Positions 1 to 9,603 of a DNA stretch of 12,434 nt are shown piece by piece. Every line of letters starts with the position of its first letter. Positions within the stretch are counted from its first letter, which is position 1. A program made the position numbers and the translations under genes. The notes below the pieces were generated by a model that ran no database searches, was not told where the DNA came from, and saw only the letters and a list, made by a program, of their open reading frames with translations. Origin of the DNA: Saccoglossus kowalevskii (lineage: Eukaryota; Hemichordata; Enteropneusta; Harrimaniidae); NCBI RefSeq assembly GCF_000003605.2, contig NW_003109614.1, positions 1 through 12,434 on the forward strand, read 5' to 3'.

Positions 1-53
1 CAGTATACCATCATGCATTGCAACTAATATATATATGTATTTTTATTTCAGTT

Positions 54-132
54 ATGATTACCCACATGGTTCCATCACAATCTATTCAGTATACCCATCA
101 TGCATTGCAACTGATATCTCTGTATTTCAGTT
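54..132 (+). repeat. 79-bp short monomer with loss of one TATTTC
   Basis: This unit is 6 bp short because the usual TATTTCTATTTCAG is reduced to TATTTCAG. The consensus has two adjacent TATTTC copies, so loss of one by replication slippage is the simplest explanation. The same short monomer recurs at 1575-1653, 4701-4779, 8591-8669 and 11299-11377, always directly after a type C monomer with the longer TA run and carrying TCTATTCAG. It is therefore an inherited marker of block 1, not five independent events. Confidence 0.9.
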
Positions 133-812
133 CTGGTTACCCACATGGTTCCATCACAATCTCTGTAGTATACCCGTCATGCATTGTAACTGATATCTAT
201 GTATTTCTATTTCAGTTCTGGTTACCCACATGGTTTCATCACAATCTATGTAGTATACCCATCATGCATTGCAACTGATATCTATATATTTCTATTTCAG
301 TTCTGATTACTCACATGGTTCCATCACAATCTATGTAGTATACCCATCATGCATTGCAACTGATATCTATGTATTTCTATTTCACTTCTGATTACCCACA
401 TGGTTACATCACAATCTATGTAGTATACCCATCATGCATTGCAACTGATATCTATGTATTTCTATTTCAGTTCTGATTACCCACATGGTTCCATCACAAG
501 CTATGTAGTATACCCATCATGCATTGCAACTGATATCTATATATTTCTACTAAATTTCTGATTACCCATATGGTTCCATCACAATTTATGTAGTATACCC
601 ATCATGCATTGCAACTGATATCTCTGTATTTCTATTTCAGTTCTGATTACCCACATGGTTCCATCACCATCTATGTAGTATACCCATCATGCATTGCAAC
701 TGATATCTATGTATTTCTATTTCAGTTCTGATTACCCACATGTTTCCATCGCAATCTATGTAGTATACACATCTTGCATTGCAACTGATATCTATGTATT
801 TATATTTCAGTT

Positions 813-896
813 CTGATTACCCACATGGATCCTTCACAATCTATGTAGTATACCATCATGCATTGCAACTAATATATATGTATTTCTATTTCAGTT
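813..896 (+). repeat. Type C monomer (GGATCC class, 84 bp)
   Basis: Type C units read CACATGGATCCTTCAC instead of CACATGGTTCCATCAC, have GTATACCATC (one C fewer than type A) and, in block 1, ACTAATATATATG instead of ACTGATATCTATG, which removes the GATATC site. Further type C units start at 1489, 2419, 4615, 8505, 11213 and 12142. The units opening block 1 are 86 bp because the TA run has one more dinucleotide (AATATATATATG rather than AATATATATG). The block 2 version (5460, 7232) keeps GATATC. The nearly constant neighbours make these units good anchors for aligning block copies. Confidence 0.85.
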
Positions 897-981
897 ATGA
901 TTACCCATATGGTTCCATCACAATCTATTCAGTATACCCATCATGCATTGCAACTGATATATATGTATTTCTATTTCAGTT

Positions 982-1233
982 CTGATTACCCATATGGTTC
1001 CATCATAATCTCTGTAGTATCCCATCATGCATTGTAACTGATATCTATGTATTTCTATTTCAGTTCTGATTACCCACACGGTTCCATCACAATCTATGTA
1101 GTATCCCATCATGCATTGCAACTGATATCTATATTTTTCTACTTCAGTTCTGATTACCCACATGGTTCCATCACAATCTCTGTAGTATCCCATCATGCAT
1201 TGTAACTGATATCTATGTATTTCTATTTCAGTT
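982..1233 (+). repeat. Type B tract 1 (three 84-bp monomers)
   Basis: Three consecutive 84-bp units (starts 982, 1066, 1150) carry GTATCCC, missing one base of the type A GTATACCC. They also show type B traits: CATATGG with CATAATCTCTG in the first, CACACGG in the second, and TATATTTTTCTACTTCAG leading into the third. Three in-frame units give an open frame on the minus strand (918-1247, 28-residue periodic peptide) that I regard as a by-product of unit length. The segment matches 10536-10787 at an offset of 9554 bp, so it is part of a long duplication shared by the two ends of the window. Confidence 0.85.
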
Positions 1234-1488
1234 CTGATTACCCACATGGTTCCATCACAAACTATGTAGTATACCCATCATGCATTGCAACTGATATCTA
1301 TGTATTTCTATTTCAGTTCTGATTACCCACACGGTTCCATCACAAGCTATGTAGTATACCCATCATGCATTGCAACTGATATCTATGTATTTCTATTTCA
1401 CTTCTGATTACCCACATGGTTCCATCACAAACTATGTAGTACACCCATCGTGCATTGCAACTGATATCTATGTATTTCTATTTCAGTT
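1234..1488 (+). repeat. Type A linker monomers before block 1 copy 2
   Basis: Three 85-bp type A units (starts 1234, 1319, 1404). They include ACAAACTATG and ACAAGCTATG variants, a CACACGG unit, one TTCACTT junction in place of TTCAGTT, and ACACCCATCGTGC just before block 1. The matching stretch 10788-11212 contains five units, that is two more monomers (170 bp). This explains why the offset between the two segments rises from 9554 to 9724 bp across it. No gene or unique sequence is present. Confidence 0.85.
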
Positions 1489-2587
1489 CTGATTACCCAC
1501 ATGGATCCTTCACAATCTATGTAGTATACCATCATGCATTGCAACTAATATATATATGTATTTTTATTTCAGTTATGATTACCCACATGGTTCCATCACA
1601 ATCTATTCAGTATACCCATCATGCATTGCAACTGATATCTCTGTATTTCAGTTCTGGTTACCCACATGGTTCCATCACAATCTCTGTAGTATACCCGTCA
1701 TGCATTGTAACTGATATCTATGTATTTCTATTTCAGTTCTGGTTACCCACATGGTTTCATCACAATCTATGTAGTATACCCATCATGCATTGCAACTGAT
1801 ATCTATATATTTCTATTTCAGTTCTGATTACTCACATGGTTCCATCACAATCTATGTAGTATACCCATCATGCATTGCAACTGATATCTATGTATTTCTA
1901 TTTCACTTCTGATTACCCACATGGTTACATCACAATCTATGTAGTATACCCATCATGCATTGCAACTGATATCTATGTATTTCTATTTCAGTTCTGATTA
2001 CCCACATGGTTCCATCACAAGCTATGTAGTATACCCATCATGCATTGCAACTGATATCTATATATTTCTACTAAATTTCTGATTACCCATATGGTTCCAT
2101 CACAATTTATGTAGTATACCCATCATGCATTGCAACTGATGTCTATGTATTTCTATTTCACTTCTGATTACCCACATGGTTACATCACAATCTATGTAGT
2201 ATACCCATCATGCATTGCAACTGATATCTCTGTATTTCTATTTCAGTTCTGATTACCCACATGGTTCCATCACCATCTATGTAGTATACCCATCATGCAT
2301 TGCAACTGATATCTATGTATTTCTATTTCAGTTCTGATTACCCACATGTTTCCATCGCAATCTATGTAGTATACACATCTTGCATTGCAACTGATATCTA
2401 TGTATTTATATTTCAGTTCTGATTACCCACATGGATCCTTCACAATCTATGTAGTATACCATCATGCATTGCAACTAATATATATGTATTTCTATTTCAG
2501 TTATGATTACCCATATGGTTCCATCACAATCTATTCAGTATACCCATCATGCATTGCAACTGATATATATGTATTTCTATTTCAGTT
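1489..2587 (+). repeat. Block 1, copy 2 (complete)
   Basis: This thirteen-monomer run holds the full block 1 order: type C (1489, 86 bp), 79-bp short unit (1575), CTGGTTACCC units (1654, 1739), TTACTCAC (1824), TTCACTT/GTTACATC (1909), ACAAGC (1994), the post-CTACTAAATTTC unit (2079), an extra GTTACATC unit (2164), ACCATCTATG (2249), ATGTTTCC/ATACACATC (2334), short-TA type C (2419) and TCTATTCAG (2503). The extra unit, about 2140-2224, is missing from copy 1 but present in copy 5, so loss in copy 1 is more likely than gain in copy 2. Confidence 0.9.
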
Positions 2588-2926
2588 CTGATTACACACA
2601 TGGTTCCATCACAATCTATGTAGTATACCCATCATGCATTGCAACTGATATCTATGTATTTCCACTTCAGTTCTGATTACCCACATGGTTCCATCACAAT
2701 CTATGTAGTATACCCATCATGCATTGCAACTGATATCTATATATTTCTATTTCAGTTCTGATTACTCACATGGTTCCATCACAATCTATGTAGTATACCC
2801 ATCATGCACTGCAACTGATATCTATATATTTCTATTCAGTTCTGATTATCCACATGGATCCATCACAATCTCTGTAGTATACCCGTCATGCATTGCAACT
2901 GATATCTATGTATTTCTATTTCAGTT
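2588..2926 (+). repeat. Four linker monomers shared with block 2
   Basis: Units start at 2588 (ATTACACACATGG), 2673, 2758 (TTACTCAC, CATGCACTGC) and 2842 (TTATCCACATGGATCC, CCGTCATGC). The last two match 5967-6138 at offsets 3211 then 3212 bp; the change is a single T missing at about 2834 (TTCTATTCAG for TTCTATTTCAG). The first matches units at 8924 and 12311. No coding or unique sequence is seen. Confidence 0.85.
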
Positions 2927-4104
2927 ATGATTACCCATATGGTTCCATCACAATCTGTGTAGTATCCCATCATGCATTGCAACTGATATCTCTGTATTTC
3001 TATTTCAGTTATGATTACCCACATGGTTCTATCACAATGTATGTAGTATCCCATCATGCATTGCAACTGATATCCATATATTTCTATTTCAGTTCTGATT
3101 ACCCATATGGTTCCATCACAAACTATGTAGTATACCCATCATGCATTGCAACTGATATCTCTGTATTTCTATTTCAGTTCTGATTACCCACACGGTTCCA
3201 TCACAATCTATGTAGTATCCCATCATGCATTTCAACTGATATCTATATTTTTCTACTTCAGTTCTGATTACCCACATGGTTCCATCACAATCTCTGTAGT
3301 ATCCCATCATGCATTGTAACTGATATCTATGTATTTCTATTTCAGTTCTGATTACCCACACGGTTCCATCATAATCTCTGTAGTATCCCATCATGCATTG
3401 TAACTGATATCTATGTATTTCTACTTCAGTTCTGATTACCCACATGGTTCCATCACAATCTCTGTAGTATCCCATCATGCATTGTAACTGATAACTCTGT
3501 ATTTCTATTTCAGTTCTGATTACCCATATGGTTCCATCACAATCTCTGTAGTATCCCATCATGCATTGTAACTGATATCTATGTATTTCTACTTCAGTTC
3601 TGATTACCCACACGGTTCCATCACAATCTATGTAGTATACACATCATGCATTGCAACTGATATCCATATATTTCTATTTCAGTTATGATTACCCATATGG
3701 TTCCATCATAATCTCTGTAGTATCCCATCATGCATTGTAACTGATATCTATGTATTTCTATTTCAGTTATGATTACCCACATGGTTCCATCACAATCTGT
3801 GTAGTATCCCATCATGTATTGCAACTGATATCTCTGTATTTCTATTTCAGTTATGATTACCCACATGGTTCCATCACAATCTATGTAGTATCCCATCATG
3901 CATTGCAACTGATATCCATATATTTCTATTTCAGTTCTGATTACCCATATGGTTCCATCATAATCTCTGTAGTATCCCATTATGCATTGTAAATGATATC
4001 TATGTATTTCTATTTCAGTTCTGATTACCCACACGGTTCCATCACAATCTATGTAGTATCCCATCATGCATTGCAACTGATATCTATATTTTTCTACTTC
4101 AGTT
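2927..4104 (+). repeat. Type B tract 2 (longest 84-bp run, 14 monomers)
   Basis: Twelve of the fourteen units are 84 bp with GTATCCC (2927, 3011, 3180-3599 in five units, 3685-4104 in five units). Two 85-bp units (3095 with ACAAACTATG, 3600 with ATACACATC) interrupt them. Variants alternate between TTATGATTACCC and TTCTGATTACCC starts, CATATGG, CACACGG and CACATGG, and CTATATTTTTCTACTTCAG or TATCCATATATTTC ends. Because 84 is divisible by three, the frame stays open on both strands. This gives the longest open frames of the window (3116-3613 and 3621-4076, minus strand), with 28-residue periodicity. I see no sign that these are genes. The right half resembles 6641-7061 at an offset of 2957 bp. 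Confidence 0.85.
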
Positions 4105-4614
4105 CTGATTACCCATATGGTTCCATCACAATCTATGTAGTATACCCATCATGCATTGCAACTGATATCTATGTATTTCTATTTCAGTTCTGATTACCCA
4201 CATGGTTCCATCACAAACTATGTAGTATACCCATCATGCATTGCAACTGATATCTATGTATTACTATTTCAGTTCTGATTATCCACATGGTTCCATCACA
4301 AACTATGTAGTATACCCATCATGCATTGCAACTGATATCTATGTATTTCTATTTCACTTCTGATTACCCACATGGTTGCATCACAATCTATGTAGTATAC
4401 CCATCATGCATTGCAACAGATATCTATGTATTTCTATTTCAGTTCTGATTACCCACATGGTTCCATCACAAACTATGTAGTATACCCATCATGCATTGCA
4501 ACTGATATCTATGTATTTCTATTTCAGTTCTGATTACCCACATGGTTCCATCACAAACTATGTAGTATACCCATCGTGCATTGCAACTGATATCTATGTA
4601 TTTCTATTTCAGTT
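4105..4614 (+). repeat. Six type A linker monomers before block 1 copy 3
   Basis: Six 85-bp units (4105, 4190, 4275, 4360, 4445, 4530), several with ACAAACTATG. One has GTTGCATC where related units have GTTACATC, one TTATCCACATGG, and one GCAACAGATATC. The last carries CCATCGTGC, the same marker that precedes block 1 at 1449, 8464 and 11172. So the unit upstream of block 1 is inherited with it. No gene is present. Confidence 0.85.
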
Positions 4615-5119
4615 CTGATTACCCACATGGATCCTTCACAATCTATGTAGTATACCATCATGCATTGCAACTAATATATATATGTATTTCTATTTCAGTT
4701 ATGATTACCCATATGGTTCCATCACAATCTATTCAGTATACCCATCATGCATTGCAACTGATATCTCTGTATTTCAGTTCTGGTTACCCACATGGTTCCA
4801 TCACAATCTCTGTAGTATACCCGTCATGCATTGTAACTGATATCTATGTATTTCTATTTCAGTTCTGGTTACCCACATGGTTCCATCACAATCTATGTAG
4901 TATACCCATCATGCATTGCAACTGATATCTATATATTTCTATTTCAGTTCTGATTACTCACATGGTTCCATCACAATCTATGTAGTATACCCATCATGCA
5001 TTGCAACTGATATCTATGTATTTCTATTTCACTTCTGATTACCCACATGGTTACATCACAATCTATGTAGTATACCCATCATGCATTGCAACTGATATCT
5101 AGGTATTTCTACTTCAGTT
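4615..5119 (+). repeat. Block 1, copy 3 (first six monomers only)
   Basis: This copy starts with a type C unit (4615, 86 bp), the 79-bp short unit (4701), two CTGGTTACCC units (4780, 4865), a TTACTCAC unit (4950) and a TTCACTT/GTTACATC unit (5035). It aligns with copy 2 at an offset of 3126 bp. After about 5100 it departs: the next end reads CTAGGTATTTCTACTTCAG, and the rest of block 1 is absent. It differs from copies 2, 4 and 5 by TATTTCTATTTC in place of TATTTTTATTTC at the end of the type C unit. Either the block was cut by unequal exchange here, or this is an older, shorter form. Confidence 0.85.
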
Positions 5120-5374
5120 CTGATTACCCACATGGTTCCATCACAATCTATGTAGTATACCCATCATGCATTGTAGCTGACATCTATGTATTTCTACTTC
5201 ACTTCTGGTTACCCACTTTGTTCCATCACAATCTATGTAGTATACCCATCATGCATTGCAACTGATATCTATGTATTTCTACTTCAGTTCTGATTACCCA
5301 TATGGTTCCATCACAAACTATGTATTATACCCATCATGCATTGCAACTGATATCTATATATTTCTATTTCAGTT
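5120..5374 (+). repeat. Diverged type A monomers
   Basis: Three 85-bp units (5120, 5205, 5290) with an unusual number of private changes: TTGTAGCTGACATC near 5170, CTGGTTACCCACTTTGTTCC near 5204, and ACAAACTATGTATTATACC near 5322. They use the TTCTACTTCAG or TTCTACTTCACTT end. I do not see a close second copy of this trio elsewhere in the window, so it may be less recently homogenised. No gene is present. Confidence 0.75.
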
Positions 5375-6390
5375 ATGATTACCCACATGGTTCCATCACA
5401 AGCTATGTAGTATACCCATCATGCATTGCAACTGATATCTATGTATTTCTATTTCAGTTCTGATTACCCACATGGATCCTTCACAATCTATGTAGTATAC
5501 CATCATGCATTGCAACTGATATCTATGTATTTCCATTTCAGTTCTGATTACCCACATGGATCCATCACAATCTATGTAGTACACCCATCATGCATTGCAA
5601 CTGATGTATATGTATTTCTACTTCAGTTCTGATTACCCACATGGATCCATCACAATCTATGTAGTATACCCATCATGCATTGCAACTGATATCTATGTAT
5701 TTCTATTTCAGTTCTGATTACCCACATGGTTCCATCACAAGCTATGTAGTATACCCATCATGCATTGCAACTGATGTATATGTATTTCTACTTCAGTTCT
5801 GATTACCCATATGGTTCCATCACAATCTATGTAGTATACCCATCATGCATTGCAACTGATATCTATGTATTTCCACTTCAGTTCTGATTACCAACATGGT
5901 TCCATCACAATCTATGTAGTATACCCATCATGCATTGCAACTGATATCTATATATTTCTATTTCAGTTCTGATTACTCACATGGTTCCATCACAATCTAT
6001 GTAGTATACCCATCATGCACTGCAACTGATATCTATATATTTCTATTTCAGTTCTGATTATCCACATGGATCCATCACAATCTCTGTAGTATACCCGTCA
6101 TGCATTGCAACTGATATCTATGTATTTCTATTTCAGTTATGATTACCCATATGGTTCCATCACAATCTGTGTAGTATCCCATCATGCATTGCAACTGATA
6201 ACTCTGTATTTCTATTTCAGTTATGATTACCCACATGGTTCCATCACAATCTATGTAGTATCCCATCATGCATTGCAACTGATATCCATATATTTCTATT
6301 TCAGTTCTGATTACCCATATGGTTCCATCATAATCTCTGTAGTATCCCATCATGCATTGTAACTGATATCTATGTATTTCTATTTCAGTT
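5375..6390 (+). repeat. Block 2, copy 1
   Basis: This twelve-monomer run recurs at 9604-10619 at a constant offset of 4229 bp. Order: an ACAAGC unit (5375), a type C unit with GGATCCTTC but GATATC kept (5460), GGATCCATC with GTACACCC (5544), a GGATCCATC unit after GATGTATATG, ACAAGC, CATATGG, ACCAACATGG after TTCCACTTCAG, TTACTCAC, TTATCCACATGGATCC, then three type B units from 6139. The constant offset over about 1 kb means no net indel since duplication, which points to a recent event or strong homogenisation. Confidence 0.9.
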
Positions 6391-7061
6391 CTGATTACCC
6401 ACACGATTCCATCACAATCTCTGTAGTATCCCATCATGCATGTAACTGATATCTATGTATTTCTATTTCAGTTCTAATTACCCACACGGTTCATCACAAT
6501 CTATGTAGTATCCCATCATGCATTGCAACTGATATCTATATTTTTCTACTTCAGTTCCGATTACCCACATGGTTCCATCACAAACTATGTAGTATCCCAT
6601 CATGCATTGCAACTGATATCCATATATTTCTATTTCAGTTATGATTACCCATATGGTTCCATCACAATCTGTGTAGTATACCCGTCATGCATTGCAACTG
6701 ATATCTATGTATTTCTATTTCAGTTATGATTACCCATATGGTTCCATCACAATCTGTGTAGTATCCCATCTTGCATTGCAACTTATAACTCTGTATTTCT
6801 ATTTCAGTTATGATTACCCACATGGTTCCATCACAATCTATGTAGTATCCCATCATGCATTGCAACTGATATCCATATATTTCTATTTCAGTTCTGATTA
6901 CCCATATGGTTCCATCATAATCTCTGTAGTAACCCATCATGCATTGTAAATGATATCTATGTATTTCTATTTCAGTTCTGATTACCCACACGGTTCCATC
7001 ACAATCTATGTAGTATCCCATCATGCATTGCAACTGATATCTATATTTTTCTACTTCAATT
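6139..7061 (+). repeat. Type B tract 3 with internal 587-bp duplication
   Basis: Eleven units, ten with GTATCCC-type or related short centres (6894 reads GTAACCC) and one 85-bp unit (6641, CATATGG, TGTGTAGTATACCCGTC). Two carry 1-bp losses and are 83 bp: GCATGTAACTG near 6440 and GGTTCATCAC near 6490. The start of the tract repeats 587 bp downstream (6105-6362 against 6692-6949). That is exactly six 84-bp units plus one 85-bp unit minus the two single-base losses, so it is a tandem segmental duplication of seven monomers. The second part also resembles 3685-4190 at an offset of 2957 bp. Confidence 0.85.
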
Positions 7062-7146
7062 CTGATTACCCATATGGTTCCATCACAATCTATGTAGTAT
7101 ACCCATCATGCATTGCAACTGATATCTATGTATTTCTATTTCAGTT
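7062..7146 (+). repeat. Type A monomer joining type B tract 3 to block 2 copy 2
   Basis: An 85-bp unit with CATATGG and GTATACCC, matching 4105-4189 at an offset of 2957 bp. The end just before it reads TTCTACTTCAATTC, so the CAG seen at most unit boundaries is changed to CAA here. The block 2 series begins with the next unit. Confidence 0.75.
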
Positions 7147-7640
7147 CTGATTACCCACATGGTTCCATCACAAGCTATGTAGTATACCCATCATGCATTG
7201 CAACTGATATCTATGTATTTCTATTTCAGTTCTGATTACCCACATGGATCCTTCACAATCTATGTAGTATACCATCATGCATTGCAACTGATATCTATGT
7301 ATTTCTATTTCAGTTCTGATTACCCACATGGATCCATCACAATCTATGTAGTACACCCATCATGCATTGCAACTGATGTATATATATTTCTACTTCAGTT
7401 CTGATTACCCACATGGATCCATCACAATCTATGTAGTATACCCATCATGCATTGCAACTGATATCTATGTATTTCTATTTCAGTTCTGATTACCCACATG
7501 GTTCCATCACAAGCTATGTAGTATACCCATCATGCATTGCAACTGATGTATATGTATTTCTACTTCAGTTCTGATTACCCATATGGTTCCATCACAATCT
7601 ATGTAGTATACCCATCATGCATTGCAACTGATATCTATGT
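7147..7640 (+). repeat. Block 2, copy 2 (first half only)
   Basis: Six units follow the block 2 order (ACAAGC, type C GGATCCTTC, GGATCCATC/GTACACCC, GATGTATATATATTTC then GGATCCATC, ACAAGC, CATATGG) and align with copy 1 at a constant offset of 1772 bp. Past about 7640 copy 1 continues with TTCCACTTCAG and ACCAACATGG, while this copy switches to TTTCAGTTATGATT. The switch lies inside a conserved stretch, as expected for homologous unequal exchange between monomers. Confidence 0.85.
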
Positions 7641-7826
7641 ATTTCTATTTCAGTTATGATTACCCACATGGTTCTATCACAATGTATGTAGTATCCCATC
7701 ATGCATTGCAACTGATATCCATATATTTCTATTTCAGTTCTGATTACCCATATGGTTCCATCACAAACTATGTAGTATACCCATCATGCATTGCAACTGT
7801 TATCTCTGTATTTCTACTTCAGTTCT
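7641..7826 (+). repeat. Segment copied from type B tract 2
   Basis: This stretch carries the rare marker GGTTCTATCACAATGTATG (about 7669-7687) followed by TATCCATATATTTC and an ACAAACTATG unit. The same order is found at 3001-3180, offset 4645 bp. I saw the marker only at these two places. It is therefore a short duplicated patch of about two monomers inserted next to block 2 copy 2, either by conversion or as the remnant of a larger exchange. Confidence 0.8.
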
Positions 7827-8504
7827 GATTACCCACATTGTTCCATCACAATCTATGTAGTATACCCATCATGCATTGCAACTGGTATCTATGTATTTCC
7901 ACTTCAGTTCTGATTACCAACATGGTTCCGTCACAATCTATGTAGTACACCCATCATGCATTGCAACTGATGTATATGTATTTCTACCTCAGTTCTGATT
8001 ACCCACATGGATCCATCACAATCTATGTAGTATACCCATCATGCATTGCAACTGATATCTATGTATTTCTACTTCAGTTCTGATTACCCACATGGTTCCA
8101 TCACAATCTATGTACTACACCCATCATGCATTGCAACTGATGTATATGTATTTCTATTTCAGTTCTGATTGCCCACATGGTTCCATCACAATCTATGTAG
8201 TATACCCATCATGCATTGCAACTGACATCTATGTATTTCTATTTCACTTCTGATTACCCACATGGTTACATCACAATCTATGTATATACCCATCATGCAT
8301 TGCAACTGATATCTATGTATTTCTATTTTCATTTCTGATTACCCACATGGTTCCATCACAAGCTATGTAGTATACCCATCATGCATTGCAACTGATATCT
8401 ATGTATTTCTATTTCACTTCTGATTACCCACATGGTTCCATCACAAACTATGTAGTACACCCATCGTGCATTGCAACTGATATCTATGTATTTCTATTTC
8501 AGTT
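7827..8504 (+). repeat. Eight mixed type A monomers
   Basis: Units of about 85 bp with block 2-like markers first (ACCAACATGG, GGTTCCGTC, GTACACCC, GATGTATATG), then GTTACATC and ACAAGC/ACAAACTATG units leading to CCATCGTGC. Two compensating 1-bp indels occur close together: TCTATGTATATACC near 8280, which lacks a G, and TCTATTTTCATTTCTG near 8325, which has an extra base at the unit boundary and loses the CAG. No gene or unique DNA is present. Confidence 0.8.
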
Positions 8505-8923
8505 CTGATTACCCACATGGATCCTTCACAATCTATGTAGTATACCATCATGCATTGCAACTAATATATATATGTATTTTTATTTCAGTTATGATTACCC
8601 ACATGGTTCCATCACAATCTATTCAGTATACCCATCATGCATTGCAACTGATATCTCTGTATTTCAGTTCTGGTTACCCACATGGTTCCATCACAATCTC
8701 TGTAGTATACCCGTCATGCATTGTAACTGATATCTATGTATTTCTATTTCAGTTCTGGTTACCCACATGGATCCTTCACAATCTATGTAGTATACCATCA
8801 TGCATTGCAACTAATATATATGTATTTCTATTTCAGTTATGATTACCCATATGGTTCCATCACAATCTATTCAGTATACCCATCATGCATTGCAACTGAT
8901 ATATATGTATTTCTATTTCAGTT
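8505..8923 (+). repeat. Block 1, copy 4, with internal 8-monomer deletion
   Basis: The copy begins normally: type C (8505, 86 bp), 79-bp unit (8591), CTGGTTACCC unit (8670), aligned with copy 2 at an offset of 7016 bp. At 8755 a unit starts as the second CTGGTTACCC unit but changes to GGATCCTTC/GTATACCATC, that is the late type C unit of the block, aligned at an offset of 6336 bp. The difference is 680 bp, exactly eight 85-bp units. The TCTATTCAG unit (8839) then closes the block. Exchange within the shared TTACCCACATGG explains it fully. Confidence 0.9.
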
Positions 8924-9263
8924 CTGATTACACACATGGTTCCATCACAATCTATGTAGTATACCCATCATGCATTGCAACTGATATCTATGTATTTCCA
9001 CTTCAGTTCTGATTACCAACATGGTTCCATCACAATCTATGTAGTACACCCATCATGCATTGCAACTGATGTATATGTATTTCTACTTCAGTTCTGATTA
9101 CCCACATGGATCCATCACAATCTATGTAGTATACCCATCATGCATTGCAACTGATATCTATGTATTTCTACTTCAGTTCTGATTACCCACATGGTTCCAT
9201 CACAATCTATGTAGTATACCCATCATGCATTGCAACTGATATCTATATATTTCTATTTCACTT
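8924..9263 (+). repeat. Four type A monomers downstream of block 1 copy 4
   Basis: Units start at 8924 (ATTACACACATGG), 9009 (ACCAACATGG, GTACACCC), 9094 (GGATCCATC) and 9179. The first one and a half match the last bases of the window (12311-12434) at an offset of 3387 bp, without differences that I can see, so the window may end in a further copy of this region. No gene is present. Confidence 0.85.
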
Positions 9264-9603
9264 CTGATTACCCACATGGTTACATCACAATCTATGTAGT
9301 ATACCCATCATGCATTGCAACTGATATCTATATATTTCTATTTCACTTCTGATTACCCACATGGTTACATCACAATCTATGTAGTATACCCATCATGCAT
9401 TGCAACTGATATCTATGTATTTCTATTTCAATTCTGATTACCCACATGGTTACATCACAATCTATGTAGTATACCCATCATGCATTGCAACTGATATCTA
9501 TATATTTCTATTTCACTTCTGATTACCCACATGGTTACATCACAATCTATGTAGTATACCCATCATGCATTGCAACTGATATCTATGTATTTCTATTTCA
9601 GTT
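9264..9603 (+). repeat. Local amplification of GTTACATC monomers (four in a row)
   Basis: Four successive 85-bp units (9264, 9349, 9434, 9519) all carry CACATGGTTACATCAC, elsewhere found as single units inside block 1 or linkers. Three are preceded by TTCACTT and one by TTCAATT, so none has CAG at the boundary. Ends alternate between TCTATATATTTC and TCTATGTATTTC. A unit or pair has been multiplied in place here, which is the clearest case of monomer-scale expansion in the window. Confidence 0.85.

Larger units (their letters stand above)
1..981 (+). repeat. Block 1, copy 1 (truncated by window edge)
   Basis: This ordered run of distinctive monomers recurs at 1489-2587 and 11213-12310. In order it shows: the end of a type C monomer with ACTAATATATATATG; a 79-bp monomer (54-132) with TCTATTCAG and the short GTATTTCAG; two CTGGTTACCC monomers (133, 218); a TTACTCAC monomer (303); a TTCACTT/GTTACATC monomer (388); an ACAAGC monomer (473); a monomer after CTACTAAATTTC (558); ACCATCTATG (643); ATGTTTCCATC with ATACACATCTTGC (728); a second type C monomer (813-896); and another TCTATTCAG monomer (897-981). 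It aligns with copy 2 at an offset of 1521 bp up to about 618, then 1606 bp, because copy 2 holds one extra monomer. Confidence 0.9.

Noticed and set aside
1561-1570. Polyadenylation signal AATAAA on the minus strand (TTTATT)
   Set aside because: It occurs only in the TATTTTTATTTC variant of type C units, as a single T/C change in a T-rich run, with no gene on that strand to end.
3116-3613. Possible minus-strand gene of 165 codons with 28-residue repeats
   Set aside because: The frame is open only because six adjacent units keep it open (84 bp each apart from the end). The opposite strand is open as well, neighbouring 85-bp units break it, and there is no unique sequence, domain or plausible gene context. 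All similar open frames in the window have the same explanation.
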